A stretch of DNA of 32,933 bases. Origin: Cyclobacteriaceae bacterium (GTDB taxonomy: Bacteria > Bacteroidota > Bacteroidia > Cytophagales > Cyclobacteriaceae). Below the pieces are notes generated by a model that was not told the origin of the DNA, searched no databases, and saw nothing but the letters and a program-made list of their open reading frames with translations. The stretch lies in NCBI GenBank assembly GCA_029882685.1, contig JAOUKH010000012.1, positions 1 through 32,933 on the forward strand, written 5' to 3'. The position numbers and the translations under genes were made by a program. This document shows, piece after piece, positions 9,658 to 21,195 of the stretch; within the stretch, counting starts at the first letter, position 1; every line of letters begins with the position of its first letter.

Positions 9658-9689
9658 CAAAGGTATAAAATAGAAAAATAGGATACAAA
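9658..9689 (-). promoter_or_regulatory. Bacteroidota-type promoter of the rpsL-rpsG-fusA-rpsJ operon
   Basis: On the - strand a TTTG element (9686-9689) is followed after exactly 20 nt by TACCTTTG (9658-9665), a full match to the Bacteroidota TTTG / TAnnTTTG consensus. It lies in the 135-bp spacer between the DUF3467 gene and rpsL. It gives the str genes their own start in addition to any read-through from rpoBC. Confidence 0.8.
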
Positions 9690-9737
9690 CCATAAAAAGA
9701 TTTTTAACCTATTTTCATTGCTCATTATTATTTTTAG

Positions 9738-10067
9738 TTATGCTTCTCCCAACGTTCCTCCAAAATTAATTGGAAATTTAGGAGCTTCATCACTCTTTTT
9801 TATATCACCAAAAGTAGCTTCAAATTTTTTAACATTATCAGCCAAAGCACCTAACAATCGTTTTGCGTGCTCTGGCGTAATAACAATTCTTGATTTCACC
9901 TTTGCTTTTGGTACACCTGGCATTAATCGAATAAAGTCAATGACAAACTCACTATTCGAATGTGCTATCATCGCTAAATTAGAATATTCTCCTTCAGCAA
10001 TTTCTTCTGGCAACTCAATGTTAATTTGATTGCCTTGCGGTTTATTTTCTTTATCCGAATTTGCCAT
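9738..10067 (-). CDS. DUF3467 family protein of unknown function
   Basis: This 109-residue cytoplasmic protein has no signal peptide or membrane segment. It matches, from memory, the small conserved family DUF3467. Visible marks are the charged N-terminus, QINIELPEEIAEGEYSNLAMIAHSNSEFVIDFIRLMPGVPKAKVKSRIVITPEHAKRLLGAL in the centre, and a C-terminal FPINFGG. The phrases EFVIDF, PG…AKVKSRIVITP and AKRLL recur in the family. The start lies 2 nt after the rpoC stop, so it is co-transcribed and probably translationally coupled with RNA polymerase. No function is established; a link to transcription or translation is only suggested by position. Confidence 0.85.
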   Translation of the reverse strand: MANSDKENKPQGNQINIELPEEIAEGEYSNLAMIAHSNSEFVIDFIRLMPGVPKAKVKSRIVITPEHAKRLLGALADNVKKFEATFGDIKKSDEAPKFPINFGGTLGEA

Positions 10068-10069
10068 TA

Positions 10070-13000
10070 TTAACTTTGTTGTTTCACTTCTTCAGTTTCT
10101 GCTTTTACTTCATCATCGCTTCCTGTCAACTTATCATACTCTTCTTTCGAACCTACTATTAGCTTACCAAAGTTACGTTGACCTGTTCCTGCTGGAATTA
10201 AGTGTCCAACAATAACATTTTCCTTTAAGCCTATTAAATGATCAGCTTTAGCTCTAATAGAAGCTTCACTCAACACTTTAGTGGTTTCCTGAAAAGAAGC
10301 CGCAGATAAGAAACTTTCTGTTTTCAATGAAGCTTGTGTAATTCCTTGCAATGTAGGTTTAGATACTGCAGGTTGTGCATCTCTAACAGCTATTTGCTTT
10401 AAATCTCTACGTTTCAATGATGAGTTTTCATCTCTTAACTCTCTGGCTGTCAAAATTTGACCAGGTTTAACATTCTCAGAATCCCCTGATTCTAAAACAA
10501 CTTTTTTATCTAAAATCTGATCGTTTTGTTCTCTAAAAGTAAACTTGTCAACAATTTCCCCTGGCAAGAAACTAGTATCCCCAGAATCTAACACATTAAC
10601 TTTTTGCATCATTTGACTAACAATAGCCTCAATGTGTTTATCGTTGATTTTCACACCCTGTAGACGGTATACTTCTTGAATTTCATTCACTAAGTATTCC
10701 TGAACAGCAGTAGGCCCTTTAATAGAAAGTATATCTGCTGGTGTAATTGCCCCATCCGACAGTGGGTATCCGGCTCTAACAAAGTCATTATCTTGAACTA
10801 GAATATGTTTAGAAAGTGATACTAGATATCTTTTCTTAACACCATCTTTAGATTCGATGAAAATTTCTCTATTACCTCTTTTTATTCCACCATAAGTCAC
10901 TACACCATCAATTTCACTAACCACTGCAGGGTTAGAAGGGTTACGTGCCTCGAACAACTCAGTTACTCTTGGTAGACCACCAGTAATATCTCTTGATTTA
11001 CCCATAGTACGTGGGATTTTAGCAAGAATTTGTCCTGACTTAATTGTATTACCTTCTCCAACTGCTAAGTGAGCTCCCACAGGAATATTATATCCTTTCT
11101 CTTTCGATTTTCCTTTAACAATTATTGAAGGATTTTTTGTTTTGTCTTTCGTATCTATGATAACTTTTTCTCTGTGCCCTGTTTGTTCATCAGATTCTTC
11201 TTTAAAGGTAATCCCTTCAATAATTGAATCAAATTCAATTATTCCATCGAATTCAGAAAGTATTACCGCATTATATGGATCCCAGAAACAAAGTTCTTGA
11301 CCTTTCTCTACTGTTTCCCCATCTTTTATTTTCATAAAAGCACCATAAGGCACATGGTTAGAAATTAATACTTTTTTAGATTTAGGATCAACAATTTTAA
11401 TCTCACCAGAACGTCCCATTACCACATCAGCTTTTTTACCTTCACTATTTGTAGTTTTTAACGTTCTTAATTCTTCAAACTCAATAACACCTCCAAACTT
11501 AGCCTTTATCATAGCATCAACTGCAATGTTAGATGCTGTACCACCAACATGGAATGTTCGTAATGTAAGCTGAGTTCCAGGCTCACCAATTGATTGTGCA
11601 GCAATTACACCTACAGCCTCACCTTGCTGTACCATGTTACCTGTAGAAAGATTTCTACCATAACATTTAGCACAACCACCTATCTTAGTTTCACAAGTTA
11701 ATAGTGATCTAATTTCTACTTCTTCTATTGCTGTTTCATCTATAGCCTTAGCTACTTCCTCTGTAATCTCATCTCCAGACTTACAAAGTAATTCTTCAGT
11801 AATAGGATCAAAAATATCATGAACTGATACTCTACCTAAAATTCGTTCTGATAAAGGTTCAACAATATCTTCATTATCTTTTAATGCAGTTACTACTAAT
11901 CCTCTTAATGTTCCACAATCAACTTCATTCATTACCAAGTCTTGTGCAACATCTACTAGACGCCTAGTTAAATAACCCGCATCAGCAGTTTTAAGAGCTG
12001 TATCAGCTAGTCCTTTACGAGCACCATGTGTTGAAATAAAATACTCTATTACATCGAGTCCTTCTTTAAAGTTCGATAAAATAGGGTTTTCAATAATAGC
12101 ACCTACCGATCCTGCTAAATTTTTCTGTGGTTTCGCCATTAAACCTCTCATACCACCTAACTGACGAATTTGCTCTCTAGAACCCCTTGCACCAGAGTGC
12201 ATCATCATGTAGATAGAATTAAATCCTTGGTCATCTTCTTCAAGCTGTGTCATCAAAGTAGACGTAAGTAAAGAATTTATTCTGGTCCAAATATCAATTA
12301 CCTGATTATAACGTTCATTATCAGTGATAAGACCCATTAAATAATTATTCCATACTACATCAACTTCCTCTTTTGCTTGTGATACTAATGCTTCCTTCTC
12401 AGCAGGAATAGCAACATCACCAAGTCCCATCGAAAGACCACCTTTATAAGCAGACTGGAAACCTAAAGTTTTGATGTCATCTAAGAAATTTGCTGTTCTT
12501 GCCTGACCAGCAATTTTATACACATCAGAAATAATTGTCTGAAGTTTCTTTTTCGTCAATAATTCATTTACAAAACCTACTTCATCAGGAACATACTGAT
12601 TGAATAATACTCTACCAGCAACAGTTTCAATCATTTCATCTACCAACGTACCATCTTCTTTCCTCACTTTGCCCTTCACCTTAATGTGAGCATGTTTTGA
12701 AAGCTTTTCTTCGTTAATAGCAATGATCACTTCTTCAGCTCCATAGAATATCATACCTTCTCCTAAAACGACATCCTTTTTGGTGGATTTTCTACCTTTA
12801 GTAACATAGTAAAGTCCCAATACCATATCTTGTGATGGTACAGTAATAGGAGCTCCATTTGCAGGATTCAAAATATTATGAGAAGAAAGCATCAATGTAG
12901 AAGCTTCTAAAACAGCTTCAGGCCCAAGTGGTACATGTACCGCCATTTGGTCACCATCAAAATCCGCATTAAATGCAGTACATACTAATGGGTGAAGTTG

Positions 13001-14383
13001 AATAGCTTTCCCTTCAATCAATTTAGGTTGAAATGCCTGAATACCAAGACGGTGCAATGTAGGAGCACGGTTAAGTAATACAGGGTGTCCTTTCAATACA
13101 TTCTCTAATATATCCCAAACAACAGGGTCTTTTCTATCAACAATTTTCTTTGCTGATTTTACCGTTTTAACGATACCTCTTTCTATTAACTTCCTAATGA
13201 TAAAAGGTTTAAACAGTTCTGCTGCCATAGATTTTGGCAAACCACATTCGTGTAATTTCAACTCTGGTCCAACAACAATTACTGAACGTCCAGAGTAATC
13301 AACTCTTTTACCTAATAAGTTCTGACGGAAACGACCCTGCTTACCCTTCAGCATGTCACTTAAAGACTTAAGCGCTCTATTCCCATCCGACCTTACTGCA
13401 TTTACTTTTCTTGAATTATCAAAAAGTGAATCTACAGCTTCCTGAAGCATACGTTTCTCATTCCTTAATATTACTTCAGGTGCCTTAATATCAATTAGTC
13501 TTTTCAGGCGATTATTTCTAATAATTACCCTTCTGTATAAATCATTTAAATCAGAAGTAGCAAAACGACCACCATCTAATGGTACTAATGGTCTTAGCTC
13601 TGGTGGAATTACAGGAACCATTTTAATTACCATCCACTCTGGTCTATTTTCGATACGAGTTCTCGCATCTCTAAAAGCCTCAACCACTTTCAAACGTTTT
13701 AAAGCTTCTGCTTTTCTTTGTTGAGAAGTATCTGTAGCTGCCTGATGTCTTAAATCATAAGAAAGTGTATCAAGTTCTATTCTTGATAACATCATTTCTA
13801 ATGCTTCAGCACCCATTTTTGCAATAAACTTATTAGGGTCATCATCATCCAACAATTGGTTTTCTCTAGGAAGTTTATCAAGAATATCTAGATATTCATC
13901 CTCCGTTAAGAAGTCCATTTTTTGAATACCATCTTCTTCTTTTATTCCTGGCTGAATAACCAAAAATCGTTCGTAGTAAATAATTTGATCTAATTTCTTA
14001 GTTGGTAAACCTAATAGATAACCAATTTTGTTTGGCAAAGATTTGAAATACCAAATATGTGCTACTGGAACTACTAATTCAATATGCCCCATTCGCTCAC
14101 GTCTTACCTTTTTCTCAGTAACCTCAACCCCACAGCGATCACATATAATTCCTTTGTAACGTATTCTTTTATATTTTCCACAATGACACTCCCAATCCTT
14201 TACAGGCCCAAAAATACGTTCACAGAAAAGCCCACCCATTTCAGGTTTATATGTTCTGTAGTTAATTGTTTCTGGTTGAGTAACTTCTCCTTGCGAACTC
14301 TCCAAAATTGATTCTGGAGAAGCAAGACTTACTGTTACTTTTGAAAAGTCATTATTGATTTTTTTATTTTTTCTGAACGACAT
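10070..14383 (-). CDS. rpoC: DNA-directed RNA polymerase subunit beta'
   Basis: The beta' subunit holds the catalytic magnesium site of RNA polymerase. In the 1437-residue product, the N-terminal zinc ribbon has cysteines at about 66, 68, 81 and 84 (CHC…CDRC). The active-site loop NADFDGDQM is at about 472-480 with all three aspartates present. The second zinc site is formed by CGTLRG and [11 protein letters not shown]. The bridge-helix/trigger-loop region is recognisable ([55 protein letters not shown]). The C-terminus ends in an acidic tail typical of the phylum. It follows rpoB after 52 nt and is followed almost immediately by the DUF3467 gene. Confidence 0.98.
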   Translation of the reverse strand: MSFRKNKKINNDFSKVTVSLASPESILESSQGEVTQPETINYRTYKPEMGGLFCERIFGPVKDWECHCGKYKRIRYKGIICDRCGVEVTEKKVRRERMGHIELVVPVAHIWYFKSLPNKIGYLLGLPTKKLDQIIYYERFLVIQPGIKEEDGIQKMDFLTEDEYLDILDKLPRENQLLDDDDPNKFIAKMGAEALEMMLSRIELDTLSYDLRHQAATDTSQQRKAEALKRLKVVEAFRDARTRIENRPEWMVIKMVPVIPPELRPLVPLDGGRFATSDLNDLYRRVIIRNNRLKRLIDIKAPEVILRNEKRMLQEAVDSLFDNSRKVNAVRSDGNRALKSLSDMLKGKQGRFRQNLLGKRVDYSGRSVIVVGPELKLHECGLPKSMAAELFKPFIIRKLIERGIVKTVKSAKKIVDRKDPVVWDILENVLKGHPVLLNRAPTLHRLGIQAFQPKLIEGKAIQLHPLVCTAFNADFDGDQMAVHVPLGPEAVLEASTLMLSSHNILNPANGAPITVPSQDMVLGLYYVTKGRKSTKKDVVLGEGMIFYGAEEVIIAINEEKLSKHAHIKVKGKVRKEDGTLVDEMIETVAGRVLFNQYVPDEVGFVNELLTKKKLQTIISDVYKIAGQARTANFLDDIKTLGFQSAYKGGLSMGLGDVAIPAEKEALVSQAKEEVDVVWNNYLMGLITDNERYNQVIDIWTRINSLLTSTLMTQLEEDDQGFNSIYMMMHSGARGSREQIRQLGGMRGLMAKPQKNLAGSVGAIIENPILSNFKEGLDVIEYFISTHGARKGLADTALKTADAGYLTRRLVDVAQDLVMNEVDCGTLRGLVVTALKDNEDIVEPLSERILGRVSVHDIFDPITEELLCKSGDEITEEVAKAIDETAIEEVEIRSLLTCETKIGGCAKCYGRNLSTGNMVQQGEAVGVIAAQSIGEPGTQLTLRTFHVGGTASNIAVDAMIKAKFGGVIEFEELRTLKTTNSEGKKADVVMGRSGEIKIVDPKSKKVLISNHVPYGAFMKIKDGETVEKGQELCFWDPYNAVILSEFDGIIEFDSIIEGITFKEESDEQTGHREKVIIDTKDKTKNPSIIVKGKSKEKGYNIPVGAHLAVGEGNTIKSGQILAKIPRTMGKSRDITGGLPRVTELFEARNPSNPAVVSEIDGVVTYGGIKRGNREIFIESKDGVKKRYLVSLSKHILVQDNDFVRAGYPLSDGAITPADILSIKGPTAVQEYLVNEIQEVYRLQGVKINDKHIEAIVSQMMQKVNVLDSGDTSFLPGEIVDKFTFREQNDQILDKKVVLESGDSENVKPGQILTARELRDENSSLKRRDLKQIAVRDAQPAVSKPTLQGITQASLKTESFLSAASFQETTKVLSEASIRAKADHLIGLKENVIVGHLIPAGTGQRNFGKLIVGSKEEYDKLTGSDDEVKAETEEVKQQS

Positions 14384-14435
14384 AGTGTTAATTTATCTAT
14401 AATCCAAAGACCTTAGTCCAATTATATTCAATTGA

Positions 14436-17400
14436 TTAATCCATAGTAATTTCAAGTGCTAATCCACGTAATTCGTGAACTAATACATTGAAAGACTCTG
14501 GAATATTTGGCTTGTTCATATTCTCTCCTTTCACAATCGCCTCATATGCTTTAGCCCTACCGATAACATCATCCGATTTTATGGTCAAAATTTCCTGAAG
14601 TACATGTGAAGCTCCAAATGCTTCCAATGCCCAAACTTCCATTTCACCGAATCTCTGACCACCAAATTGTGCTTTACCACCCAATGGTTGTTGCGTAATC
14701 AATGAGTAAGGCCCAATTGATCTAGCATGCATTTTATCATCTACTAAATGACCTAATTTAAGCATGTAAGCAATACCAACCGTAACTGATTGGTCAAAAC
14801 GCATACCTGTTAAACCATCATATAAGTAAGTTCTTCCGTACTCTGGTAATTTAGCTTCTTTCAATTCTGCAGCAACTTGATCCATAGTTGCACCATCAAA
14901 TATTGGTGTAGCATATCTTTTACCAAGCTCGAGTCCTGCCCATGCCAGTACTGTCTCATATATCTGTCCAAGGTTCATCCTTGAAGGCACGCCAAGTGGG
15001 TTCAGTACTATATCCATTGGTGTACCATCCTCTAGGAATGGCATATCTTCCTGACGAACAATTCTAGCAACTACACCTTTGTTACCATGTCGACCAGCCA
15101 TTTTATCTCCTACTTTAAGCTTACGTTTTTTCGCAATATATACTTTAGCCAATTGAACGATTCCAGCTGGAAGTTCATCACCCACTTCTAAAGTAAATCT
15201 CCCTCTTTTAAATTCTCCTGAAATTTCATTACGCTTATTATTATAACTTTTAACAAGCTTTACAATAAGACTATTAATATCATCGCTGGTAGTCCAGTTA
15301 TCCAGAATAACATCAGAAATAAGGTTTACTTCTTCCTGAACATTATAGTTACTTTCGTCTCTATATATATTCTTTTCGGGGAATATATTTTCCTTAATAT
15401 TTTTAGCTGAGAATTTTACTCCTTTACTAATTAATTCATCACCAAATTTATGCTTAACACCCTGAGAAGTTTTACCAGTAAGTATTTTTGCTAACTTCTC
15501 AATCATTTGATCTCTGATTAATGTTAGCTCCTTACCATAGTTTGTTTTTAATACTTCAACTTCTTTTTTAGATTTTGCACGAAGTTCTTTATCCTTTTTA
15601 GGTCTTGAGAATAGTTTAGTATCTATAACCACACCTCTCAATGAAGGAGAAGCTTTCAAAGAAGCATCTTTTACATCACCAGCTTTATCTCCAAAAATTG
15701 CTCTTAATAATTTCTCTTCTGGTGTTGGGTCAGTTTCTCCTTTCGGAGTAATTTTACCAATTAAAATATCTCCTTCCTTTACATCTGCACCAATACGAAT
15801 AATACCATTTTCGTCAAGGTTCTTAACTGCTTCTTCACTAACATTTGGTATTTCTGAAGTAAGCTCTTCCTCTCCTCTTTTTGTATCTCTTACCTCTAAC
15901 TCATACTCATCAATATGGATAGAAGTATAAACATCATTTTTAACTACATTTTCAGAGATTACAATTGCATCCTCGAAGTTATACCCTTGCCAAGGCATAT
16001 ATGCTACTCTAAGGTTTCTACCCAAAGCTAACTCACCTCCCTGTGTTGCATATCCTTCGCACAATATCTGACCTTTTTTTACTCTATCGCCTTTTAATAC
16101 AATAGGTTTTAAGTTGATACAGGTATCTTGATTTGTTCTTCTAAACTTAATTAGTTCATAAGTTCTATAATCTTCATCAAAACTTATCAAATGATCATCA
16201 TCAGATAAATCATATTTTATTACAATTTTATCTGAGTCTACAAAATCTACAACTCCGTCATCCTCTGCTACCACTAATGTTCTTGAATCTTGAGCAATTC
16301 TAGATTCCAGTCCTGTTCCTACAATTGGAGCTTCAGCTCTTAATAAAGGTACAGCTTGACGCTGCATGTTAGACCCCATCAATGCACGGTTTGCATCATC
16401 ATGCTCTAAGAAAGGAATCATTGATGCCGCTACTGATACAATTTGATTAGGTGCAATATCCATGTACCTTAATTTATCTGGCTCTACCACAGGAAAATCA
16501 CCTTCAAATCTGGCTTTTACCTTATCATTGATAAACAGACCATTATCCTCTAAAGGAGCATTTGCCTGAGCAATGTTATGAGTATCTTCTTCTTCCGCAG
16601 TAAGATAAACTACATCTCCCGACATATTGGCCTTACCATTATCTACGGTACGATATGGTGTTTCGATGAATCCCATACCGTTTACTTTTGCATGAACACA
16701 TAATGAAGAAATCAAACCAATATTTGGTCCTTCAGGAGTTTCAATGGTACATAATCTACCATAATGTGTGTAGTGAACATCTCGAACTTCAAAACCAGCT
16801 CTTTCTCTTGAAAGACCACCAGGTCCTAGTGCAGACATTCTTCTTTTATGCGTAATCTCAGCTAATGGATTCGTCTGATCCATAAATTGAGACAATTGAT
16901 TTGTTCCAAAGAATGAGTTTATAACTGAGGATAACGTTCTAGCATTAATTAAATCAACAGGCTTAAAATCTTCGTTATCTCTTACGTTCATTCTCTCTTT
17001 AATGGTTCTAGCCATTCTGGCAAGACCTACACCAAATTGAGAATAAAGTTGCTCCCCTACTGTTCTTACCCTTCTATTACTTAAATGATCAATATCATCA
17101 ACAACAGCTTTAGAGTTAATCAAACCAATTAAGTATTTTACAATAAAGATAATATCTTCTGTAGTTAGTACTCTTTGATCCAAAGAAGTCTCAAGCCCTA
17201 GTTTTCTATTAATTCTATATCTTCCTACTTCTCCTAAATCATATCGTTTATCACTAAAGAATAAATTTTGAATTACATCTCTTGCAGTTTGTTCATCAGG
17301 AGCTTCTGTATTTCTTAACTGACGATAGATTTGCTCAACTGCTTCTTTTTCAGAATTTGAAACATCTTTACCTAACGTGTTAAAAATAATGTTAAAGTCA

Positions 17401-18308
17401 GTTATGCTTACATCGTCTCTGTGAAGAATAATTGATTTAGAACCTGAGTCTAATATCGTTTCAATATCTTCTTCAGAAATAATGTGATCTCTTTCTAAGA
17501 GAATTTCATTTCTATCAATAGAAACTACCTCTCCAGTATCTTCATCCACAAAGTCTTCTGTCCAAGTCTTTAGTACTCTAGCAGCTAACTTTCTGTTTAT
17601 TGCTTTTTTAAGCTTTGCACTTGTTGCATCAATTTCTTCAGATAAACCAAATAAATCTAATATATCTTTATCTGATCCATAACCAATAGCTCGTAAAAGT
17701 GTTGTTACTGGGAATTTCTTTTTACGATCAATATATGCATACATCACGTTATTAACATCTGTAGCAAATTCAATCCAAGACCCTTTAAAAGGGATAATTC
17801 TTGCAGAATATAGTTTTGTACCGTTTGTGTGTTTACTTTGAGCAAAGAAAACTCCAGGGGAACGGTGCAATTGCGAAACGATTACTCGTTCAGCACCATT
17901 AATCACAAACGACCCTTTGGCGGTCATGTATGGGATATTACCTAAGAAAACTTCTTGTTCTATTGTCTCAAAGTCCTCATTATCCTCATCATTGCAAGTT
18001 AATTTCAACTTTGCTTTTAGAGGAACATTGTAAGTCAACCCCCTGTCAATGCATTCATCAACCGAATACTTAGGTGGGTCTACCAAATAGTCTATAAATT
18101 CTAGAACGAAATTTTCTCTGGAATCCGAAATAGGGAAATTTTCAGAGAACACTTTGAACAAACCTTCCTGAGTACGTTTTTCAGCTGGAGTATCTAGCTG
18201 AAAAAAGTCTTGGAATGACTGTAATTGAACATCCAAAAAATCAGGGTAATCAATAACCTTTTTAATGGATGAAAAATCTATTCTTGAGGATTCTATATTC
18301 TTAGCCAA
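14436..18308 (-). CDS. rpoB: DNA-directed RNA polymerase subunit beta
   Basis: The beta subunit of RNA polymerase forms one jaw of the enzyme and contains the rifampicin pocket. In the 1290-residue product the pocket is at about residues 465-500 ([43 protein letters not shown]). The Asp, His and Ser positions commonly changed in rifampicin resistance are wild type, so sensitivity is inferred. Other marks are [40 protein letters not shown] and the C-terminal [21 protein letters not shown]. The start is set by [17 protein letters not shown]. It lies 188 bp after rplL, a spacer with strong secondary structure, and 52 nt before rpoC. Confidence 0.98.
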   Translation of the reverse strand: MAKNIESSRIDFSSIKKVIDYPDFLDVQLQSFQDFFQLDTPAEKRTQEGLFKVFSENFPISDSRENFVLEFIDYLVDPPKYSVDECIDRGLTYNVPLKAKLKLTCNDEDNEDFETIEQEVFLGNIPYMTAKGSFVINGAERVIVSQLHRSPGVFFAQSKHTNGTKLYSARIIPFKGSWIEFATDVNNVMYAYIDRKKKFPVTTLLRAIGYGSDKDILDLFGLSEEIDATSAKLKKAINRKLAARVLKTWTEDFVDEDTGEVVSIDRNEILLERDHIISEEDIETILDSGSKSIILHRDDVSITDFNIIFNTLGKDVSNSEKEAVEQIYRQLRNTEAPDEQTARDVIQNLFFSDKRYDLGEVGRYRINRKLGLETSLDQRVLTTEDIIFIVKYLIGLINSKAVVDDIDHLSNRRVRTVGEQLYSQFGVGLARMARTIKERMNVRDNEDFKPVDLINARTLSSVINSFFGTNQLSQFMDQTNPLAEITHKRRMSALGPGGLSRERAGFEVRDVHYTHYGRLCTIETPEGPNIGLISSLCVHAKVNGMGFIETPYRTVDNGKANMSGDVVYLTAEEEDTHNIAQANAPLEDNGLFINDKVKARFEGDFPVVEPDKLRYMDIAPNQIVSVAASMIPFLEHDDANRALMGSNMQRQAVPLLRAEAPIVGTGLESRIAQDSRTLVVAEDDGVVDFVDSDKIVIKYDLSDDDHLISFDEDYRTYELIKFRRTNQDTCINLKPIVLKGDRVKKGQILCEGYATQGGELALGRNLRVAYMPWQGYNFEDAIVISENVVKNDVYTSIHIDEYELEVRDTKRGEEELTSEIPNVSEEAVKNLDENGIIRIGADVKEGDILIGKITPKGETDPTPEEKLLRAIFGDKAGDVKDASLKASPSLRGVVIDTKLFSRPKKDKELRAKSKKEVEVLKTNYGKELTLIRDQMIEKLAKILTGKTSQGVKHKFGDELISKGVKFSAKNIKENIFPEKNIYRDESNYNVQEEVNLISDVILDNWTTSDDINSLIVKLVKSYNNKRNEISGEFKRGRFTLEVGDELPAGIVQLAKVYIAKKRKLKVGDKMAGRHGNKGVVARIVRQEDMPFLEDGTPMDIVLNPLGVPSRMNLGQIYETVLAWAGLELGKRYATPIFDGATMDQVAAELKEAKLPEYGRTYLYDGLTGMRFDQSVTVGIAYMLKLGHLVDDKMHARSIGPYSLITQQPLGGKAQFGGQRFGEMEVWALEAFGASHVLQEILTIKSDDVIGRAKAYEAIVKGENMNKPNIPESFNVLVHELRGLALEITMD

Positions 18309-18398
18309 GGCTTTAAATTTTTAGTTACAAAAAATGTAAACATTGTGTGCCGCTTTTTTCTTAATAAAATCAAGAAAATATTAATCGACCTTATAAAA

Positions 18399-18414
18399 GT
18401 GCCAAAATTGGCAC
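18399..18414 (-). promoter_or_regulatory. 16-bp perfect palindrome upstream of rpoB, terminator-like
   Basis: GTGCCAAAATTGGCAC reads the same on both strands and is followed on the - strand by TTTT. As RNA it makes a 6-7 bp hairpin with a short U run, so it may be a weak terminator or attenuator in the rplL-rpoB spacer. As DNA it could equally be a dimeric regulator site. The sequence does not decide between the two. Confidence 0.5.
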
Positions 18415-18424
18415 AAACAGGAAA

Positions 18425-18477
18425 AGACCCCTAATCTTGACACAAGTCGAGACCGGGGTCTAATATTCCTATTAGAC
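18425..18477 (-). promoter_or_regulatory. Candidate rplL-rpoB attenuator with overlapping alternative hairpins
   Basis: On the - strand just after rplL three foldings compete. Hairpin A is GTCTAATA-GGAA-TATTAGAC (18458-18477, 8 bp). Hairpin B pairs AGACCCC (18455-18461) with GGGGTCT (18425-18431), followed by TTTT. Hairpin C is the local AGACC-CC-GGTCT (18450-18461). The AGACC strand is shared, so A, B and C exclude one another. This resembles an attenuator that sets the ratio of L7/L12 to RNA polymerase, a role known for the E. coli rplL-rpoB spacer. The regulatory role here is inference. Confidence 0.55.
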
Positions 18478-18496
18478 AACTGAAATAGTCGTCAAA

Positions 18497-18874
18497 TTAT
18501 TTTAATTCTACTTCTGCACCTGCTTCTTCAAGCTGCTTTTTAAGTGCTTCAGCTTCATCTTTAGATACACCTTCTTTTACTGCTTTAGGGGCACCATCTA
18601 CTACTTCTTTAGCTTCTTTAAGACCAAGACCTGTTAATTCTTTAACAAGTTTAACTACTGCTAATTTTGCTCCACCAGCTGCCTTAAGTATTACATCAAA
18701 TTCTGATTTTTCTTCACCACCACCTTCTGCACCTCCATCTGGAGCAGCTACGGCTACAGCAGCAGCTGCAGCAGGCTCAATACCATGCTCTTCTTTAAGA
18801 ATTTCAGCTAATTCATTAACTTCTTTTACAGTTAAATTCACTAATTGATCAGCGAATGCTTTTAAATCTGCCAT
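18497..18874 (-). CDS. rplL: 50S ribosomal protein L7/L12
   Basis: L7/L12 forms the flexible ribosomal stalk that recruits translational GTPases. In the 125-residue product an N-terminal dimerisation helix (about 1-33) is followed by an Ala/Gly-rich hinge ([21 protein letters not shown]). The globular C-terminal domain follows ([71 protein letters not shown]). This is canonical architecture and length. It is 39 nt after rplJ, whose product anchors the stalk, and it precedes the structured spacer to rpoB. Confidence 0.98.
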   Translation of the reverse strand: MADLKAFADQLVNLTVKEVNELAEILKEEHGIEPAAAAAVAVAAPDGGAEGGGEEKSEFDVILKAAGGAKLAVVKLVKELTGLGLKEAKEVVDGAPKAVKEGVSKDEAEALKKQLEEAGAEVELK

Positions 18875-18913
18875 TTTTATTTACTTTATAAATTTCTACT
18901 TGTTTCTAATATA

Positions 18914-19444
18914 TTAATTTTCTCTTTCGGATAATGTCTTAACCAAACCAGCCAATGTTGATTTTCCACTCTGAAGAGCACTAACAACATTTTTAGCTGG
19001 AGATTGTAACAATCCAATAATTTCACCAATAAGCTCGTTTTTAGATTTAAGCTCACTAAGCATTTTAACGTTCTCGTCACCAAAATAAAATTCTGATTCG
19101 ATAGAAGCAGCCTTTAAAATTGGTTTTTCAGCACTCCCTTTTCTAAATTCTTTTAATACTTTGGCAGGAATGTTAGTTCCTTCCTCAGTTGAGAACATGA
19201 TTCCAGAAAATCCTTTAAGTACATCAAAAAATTCAGTATAATCTACATCCAATTTTTCTAATGCTTTCTGAATTAATGTATTTTTATATACTTTATATTC
19301 AACACCTTTTTCATAGCAAAGTCTTCTGAAATTATTAATTTCAGCTACAGTAAGTCCTGACGCATCTGTCACATAGAAATTAGGTTTATTGCTAAGTTTC
19401 TCTGACAATTCTTCTAGTATCTGTACTTTCTCTTCTCTAGTCAT
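18914..19444 (-). CDS. rplJ: 50S ribosomal protein L10
   Basis: L10 is the base of the ribosomal stalk and binds L7/L12 dimers through its C-terminal helix. The 176-residue product begins MTREEKVQILEELSEKL. It shows the family core FYVTDASGLTVAEINNFRRLCYEKGVEYKVYKNTLIQKAL and GFSGIMFSTEEGTNIPAKVLKEF. The C-terminal NVVSALQSGKSTLAGLVKTLSEREN helix would bind L12. Only 4 nt separate it from rplA, so an E. coli-style L10 leader site between the two genes is not possible here; any autoregulatory site would lie inside rplA or elsewhere. Confidence 0.97.
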   Translation of the reverse strand: MTREEKVQILEELSEKLSNKPNFYVTDASGLTVAEINNFRRLCYEKGVEYKVYKNTLIQKALEKLDVDYTEFFDVLKGFSGIMFSTEEGTNIPAKVLKEFRKGSAEKPILKAASIESEFYFGDENVKMLSELKSKNELIGEIIGLLQSPAKNVVSALQSGKSTLAGLVKTLSEREN

Positions 19445-19448
19445 GACT

Positions 19449-20147
19449 TTATAATCCTGAAATTAAACTTTTATCAATAGTAATAACTGGGCTCATAGTA
19501 CTAGACATATTTATACTTTTAAAATATGTACCCTTCGAAGAAGCTGGCTTCAACTTTGCAATAGTTTGAATTACCTCATTAGCATTTTCTCTGATTTTTT
19601 CTGGAGAGAAAGAAACCTTTCCAATACTGGCATGAATAATTCCAGTTTTATCTACTTTAAAATCGATTTTACCAGATTTGATATCACTAACAGCTTTACC
19701 TACATCTAAAGTTACAGTACCTGATTTTGGGTTAGGCATTAGTCCACGAGGTCCTAATACTCTTCCTAAACGTCCAACTTTCGCCATTACTGTTGGCATA
19801 GTTATTATCACATCGATATCAGTCCAACCTCCATCTATTTTAGTGATATAATCATCTAATCCAACATAATCAGCTCCAGCATCTTTTGCTTCTTGTTCTT
19901 TATCTGGTGTACATAACACCAAAACTTTTACTTCTTTACCCGTGCCATGAGGCAAGGTAACAATACCTCGTACCATTTGATCCGCTTTCTTGGGGTCTAC
20001 ACCTAATCGAACATCAATGTCGACAGATGCATCAAATTTAGTAAAGGTAATATCCTTAACCAGAGCAGAAGCTTCTTCTAAAGAGTACTCTTTAGTACTG
20101 TCTAGTTTTGCTGCTACGGCTTTTTGGTTTTTAGTTAATTTTCCCAT
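19449..20147 (-). CDS. rplA: 50S ribosomal protein L1
   Basis: L1 forms the mobile stalk at the ribosomal E site. The 232-residue product has the typical start [61 protein letters not shown]. The L1 signature is present ([22 protein letters not shown]), as is [12 protein letters not shown]. Length is normal. It is 13 nt after rplK and 4 nt before rplJ. No separate L1 autoregulatory leader is visible in the tiny gaps around rplK. Confidence 0.98.
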   Translation of the reverse strand: MGKLTKNQKAVAAKLDSTKEYSLEEASALVKDITFTKFDASVDIDVRLGVDPKKADQMVRGIVTLPHGTGKEVKVLVLCTPDKEQEAKDAGADYVGLDDYITKIDGGWTDIDVIITMPTVMAKVGRLGRVLGPRGLMPNPKSGTVTLDVGKAVSDIKSGKIDFKVDKTGIIHASIGKVSFSPEKIRENANEVIQTIAKLKPASSKGTYFKSINMSSTMSPVITIDKSLISGL

Positions 20148-20160
20148 TTTTTAAATTTGA

Positions 20161-20604
20161 TTAATTTTCCCAAGGTGCAACACCTGATACATTAATTCCC
20201 ATACTTCTTGCTGTACCTGCCACCATTTTCATGGCTGACTCTTCCGTAAATGCGTTTAAGTCAGGCATTTTAGTTTCAGCAATAAATTTCACTTGATCCC
20301 ATGAAATTGTAGCTACTTTATCTCGGTTAGGTTCTGATGAACCTTTCTTCTTCTTTGCAGCTTCTAAAATCATTACTGGGGCAGGAGGGGTCTTAATTAC
20401 AAAATCAAATGATTTGTCAGCATAAATTGAAACCAATACTGGTAACAATTGACCTTGTTTATCCTGAGTACGTGCATTAAATTGCTTACAGAACTCCATA
20501 ATATTGAGTCCTTTAGAACCTAATGCAGGGCCTACAGGAGGTGAAGGGTTAGCTGCTCCTCCTCTGATTTGCAATTTCAAATATCCACTAATTTCCTTAG
20601 CCAT
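20161..20604 (-). CDS. rplK: 50S ribosomal protein L11
   Basis: L11 binds the GTPase-associated centre of 23S rRNA. In the 147-residue product the N-terminal domain carries [47 protein letters not shown], with the proline-rich [10 protein letters not shown] motif. The C-terminal rRNA-binding domain carries [20 protein letters not shown]. It starts 3 nt after the nusG stop, indicating tight co-expression of nusG with the ribosomal-protein genes. Confidence 0.98.
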   Translation of the reverse strand: MAKEISGYLKLQIRGGAANPSPPVGPALGSKGLNIMEFCKQFNARTQDKQGQLLPVLVSIYADKSFDFVIKTPPAPVMILEAAKKKKGSSEPNRDKVATISWDQVKFIAETKMPDLNAFTEESAMKMVAGTARSMGINVSGVAPWEN

Positions 20605-20607
20605 TTT

Positions 20608-21165
20608 TTAGTCAGTTTTTTCTACTTGCAAATAATTCAATTCAACAGGGGTATTTCTGCCAAATATTTTTACCATTACTTTGAGCTTTTTACGCTCTTC
20701 AAACACCTCTTCGACATTTCCCGTAAATCCACTAAATGGGCCATCCATAACTTTTACAGACTCTCCAATTATATAAGGCGTGTCCAACTTTTCTTCAAAT
20801 TCATCGGACTCATCCACCTTACCGAGGATACGGTTAATTTCACTTTGTCTTAGAGGAACAGGCTCTTTGGAAGCACCGGCACTATTATTGCCGAGAAAGC
20901 CTATTACTCCAGGAATACTAGTAACTAAATGATTCGATTCGCCATGTGTAAGGTCGGCAGAAACAAGAACATATCCTGGAAAAAAATTTCTTTCTCTCAT
21001 CTTCTTCTTACCATTTCTCAATTCGTATACCTTTTCTGTAGGTATCAACACTTGAGGAATGTAATCTTGAAGATTTTCTCTTTCAATCTCAGTTTCCAGA
21101 TAAGTTTTTATCTTTTTTTCCTGACCGCTCACTACCCTTACTACATACCATTTAAGTTCGCTCAT
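20608..21165 (-). CDS. nusG: Transcription termination/antitermination factor NusG
   Basis: NusG binds the beta' clamp of RNA polymerase, suppresses pausing, and can link polymerase to Rho or to the ribosome through S10. In the 185-residue product an NGN domain starts with KWYVVRVVSGQEKKIKTYLE and contains RNFFPGYVLVSADLTHG and PGVIGFLG. A C-terminal KOW domain follows (GESVKVMDGPFSGFTGNVEEVFEERKKLKVMVKIFGRNTPVELNYLQVEK). Normal length. It is 30 nt after secE and 3 nt before rplK. Confidence 0.98.
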   Translation of the reverse strand: MSELKWYVVRVVSGQEKKIKTYLETEIERENLQDYIPQVLIPTEKVYELRNGKKKMRERNFFPGYVLVSADLTHGESNHLVTSIPGVIGFLGNNSAGASKEPVPLRQSEINRILGKVDESDEFEEKLDTPYIIGESVKVMDGPFSGFTGNVEEVFEERKKLKVMVKIFGRNTPVELNYLQVEKTD

Positions 21166-21195
21166 CTATAATATCCCTTATTATATATACCCTAT

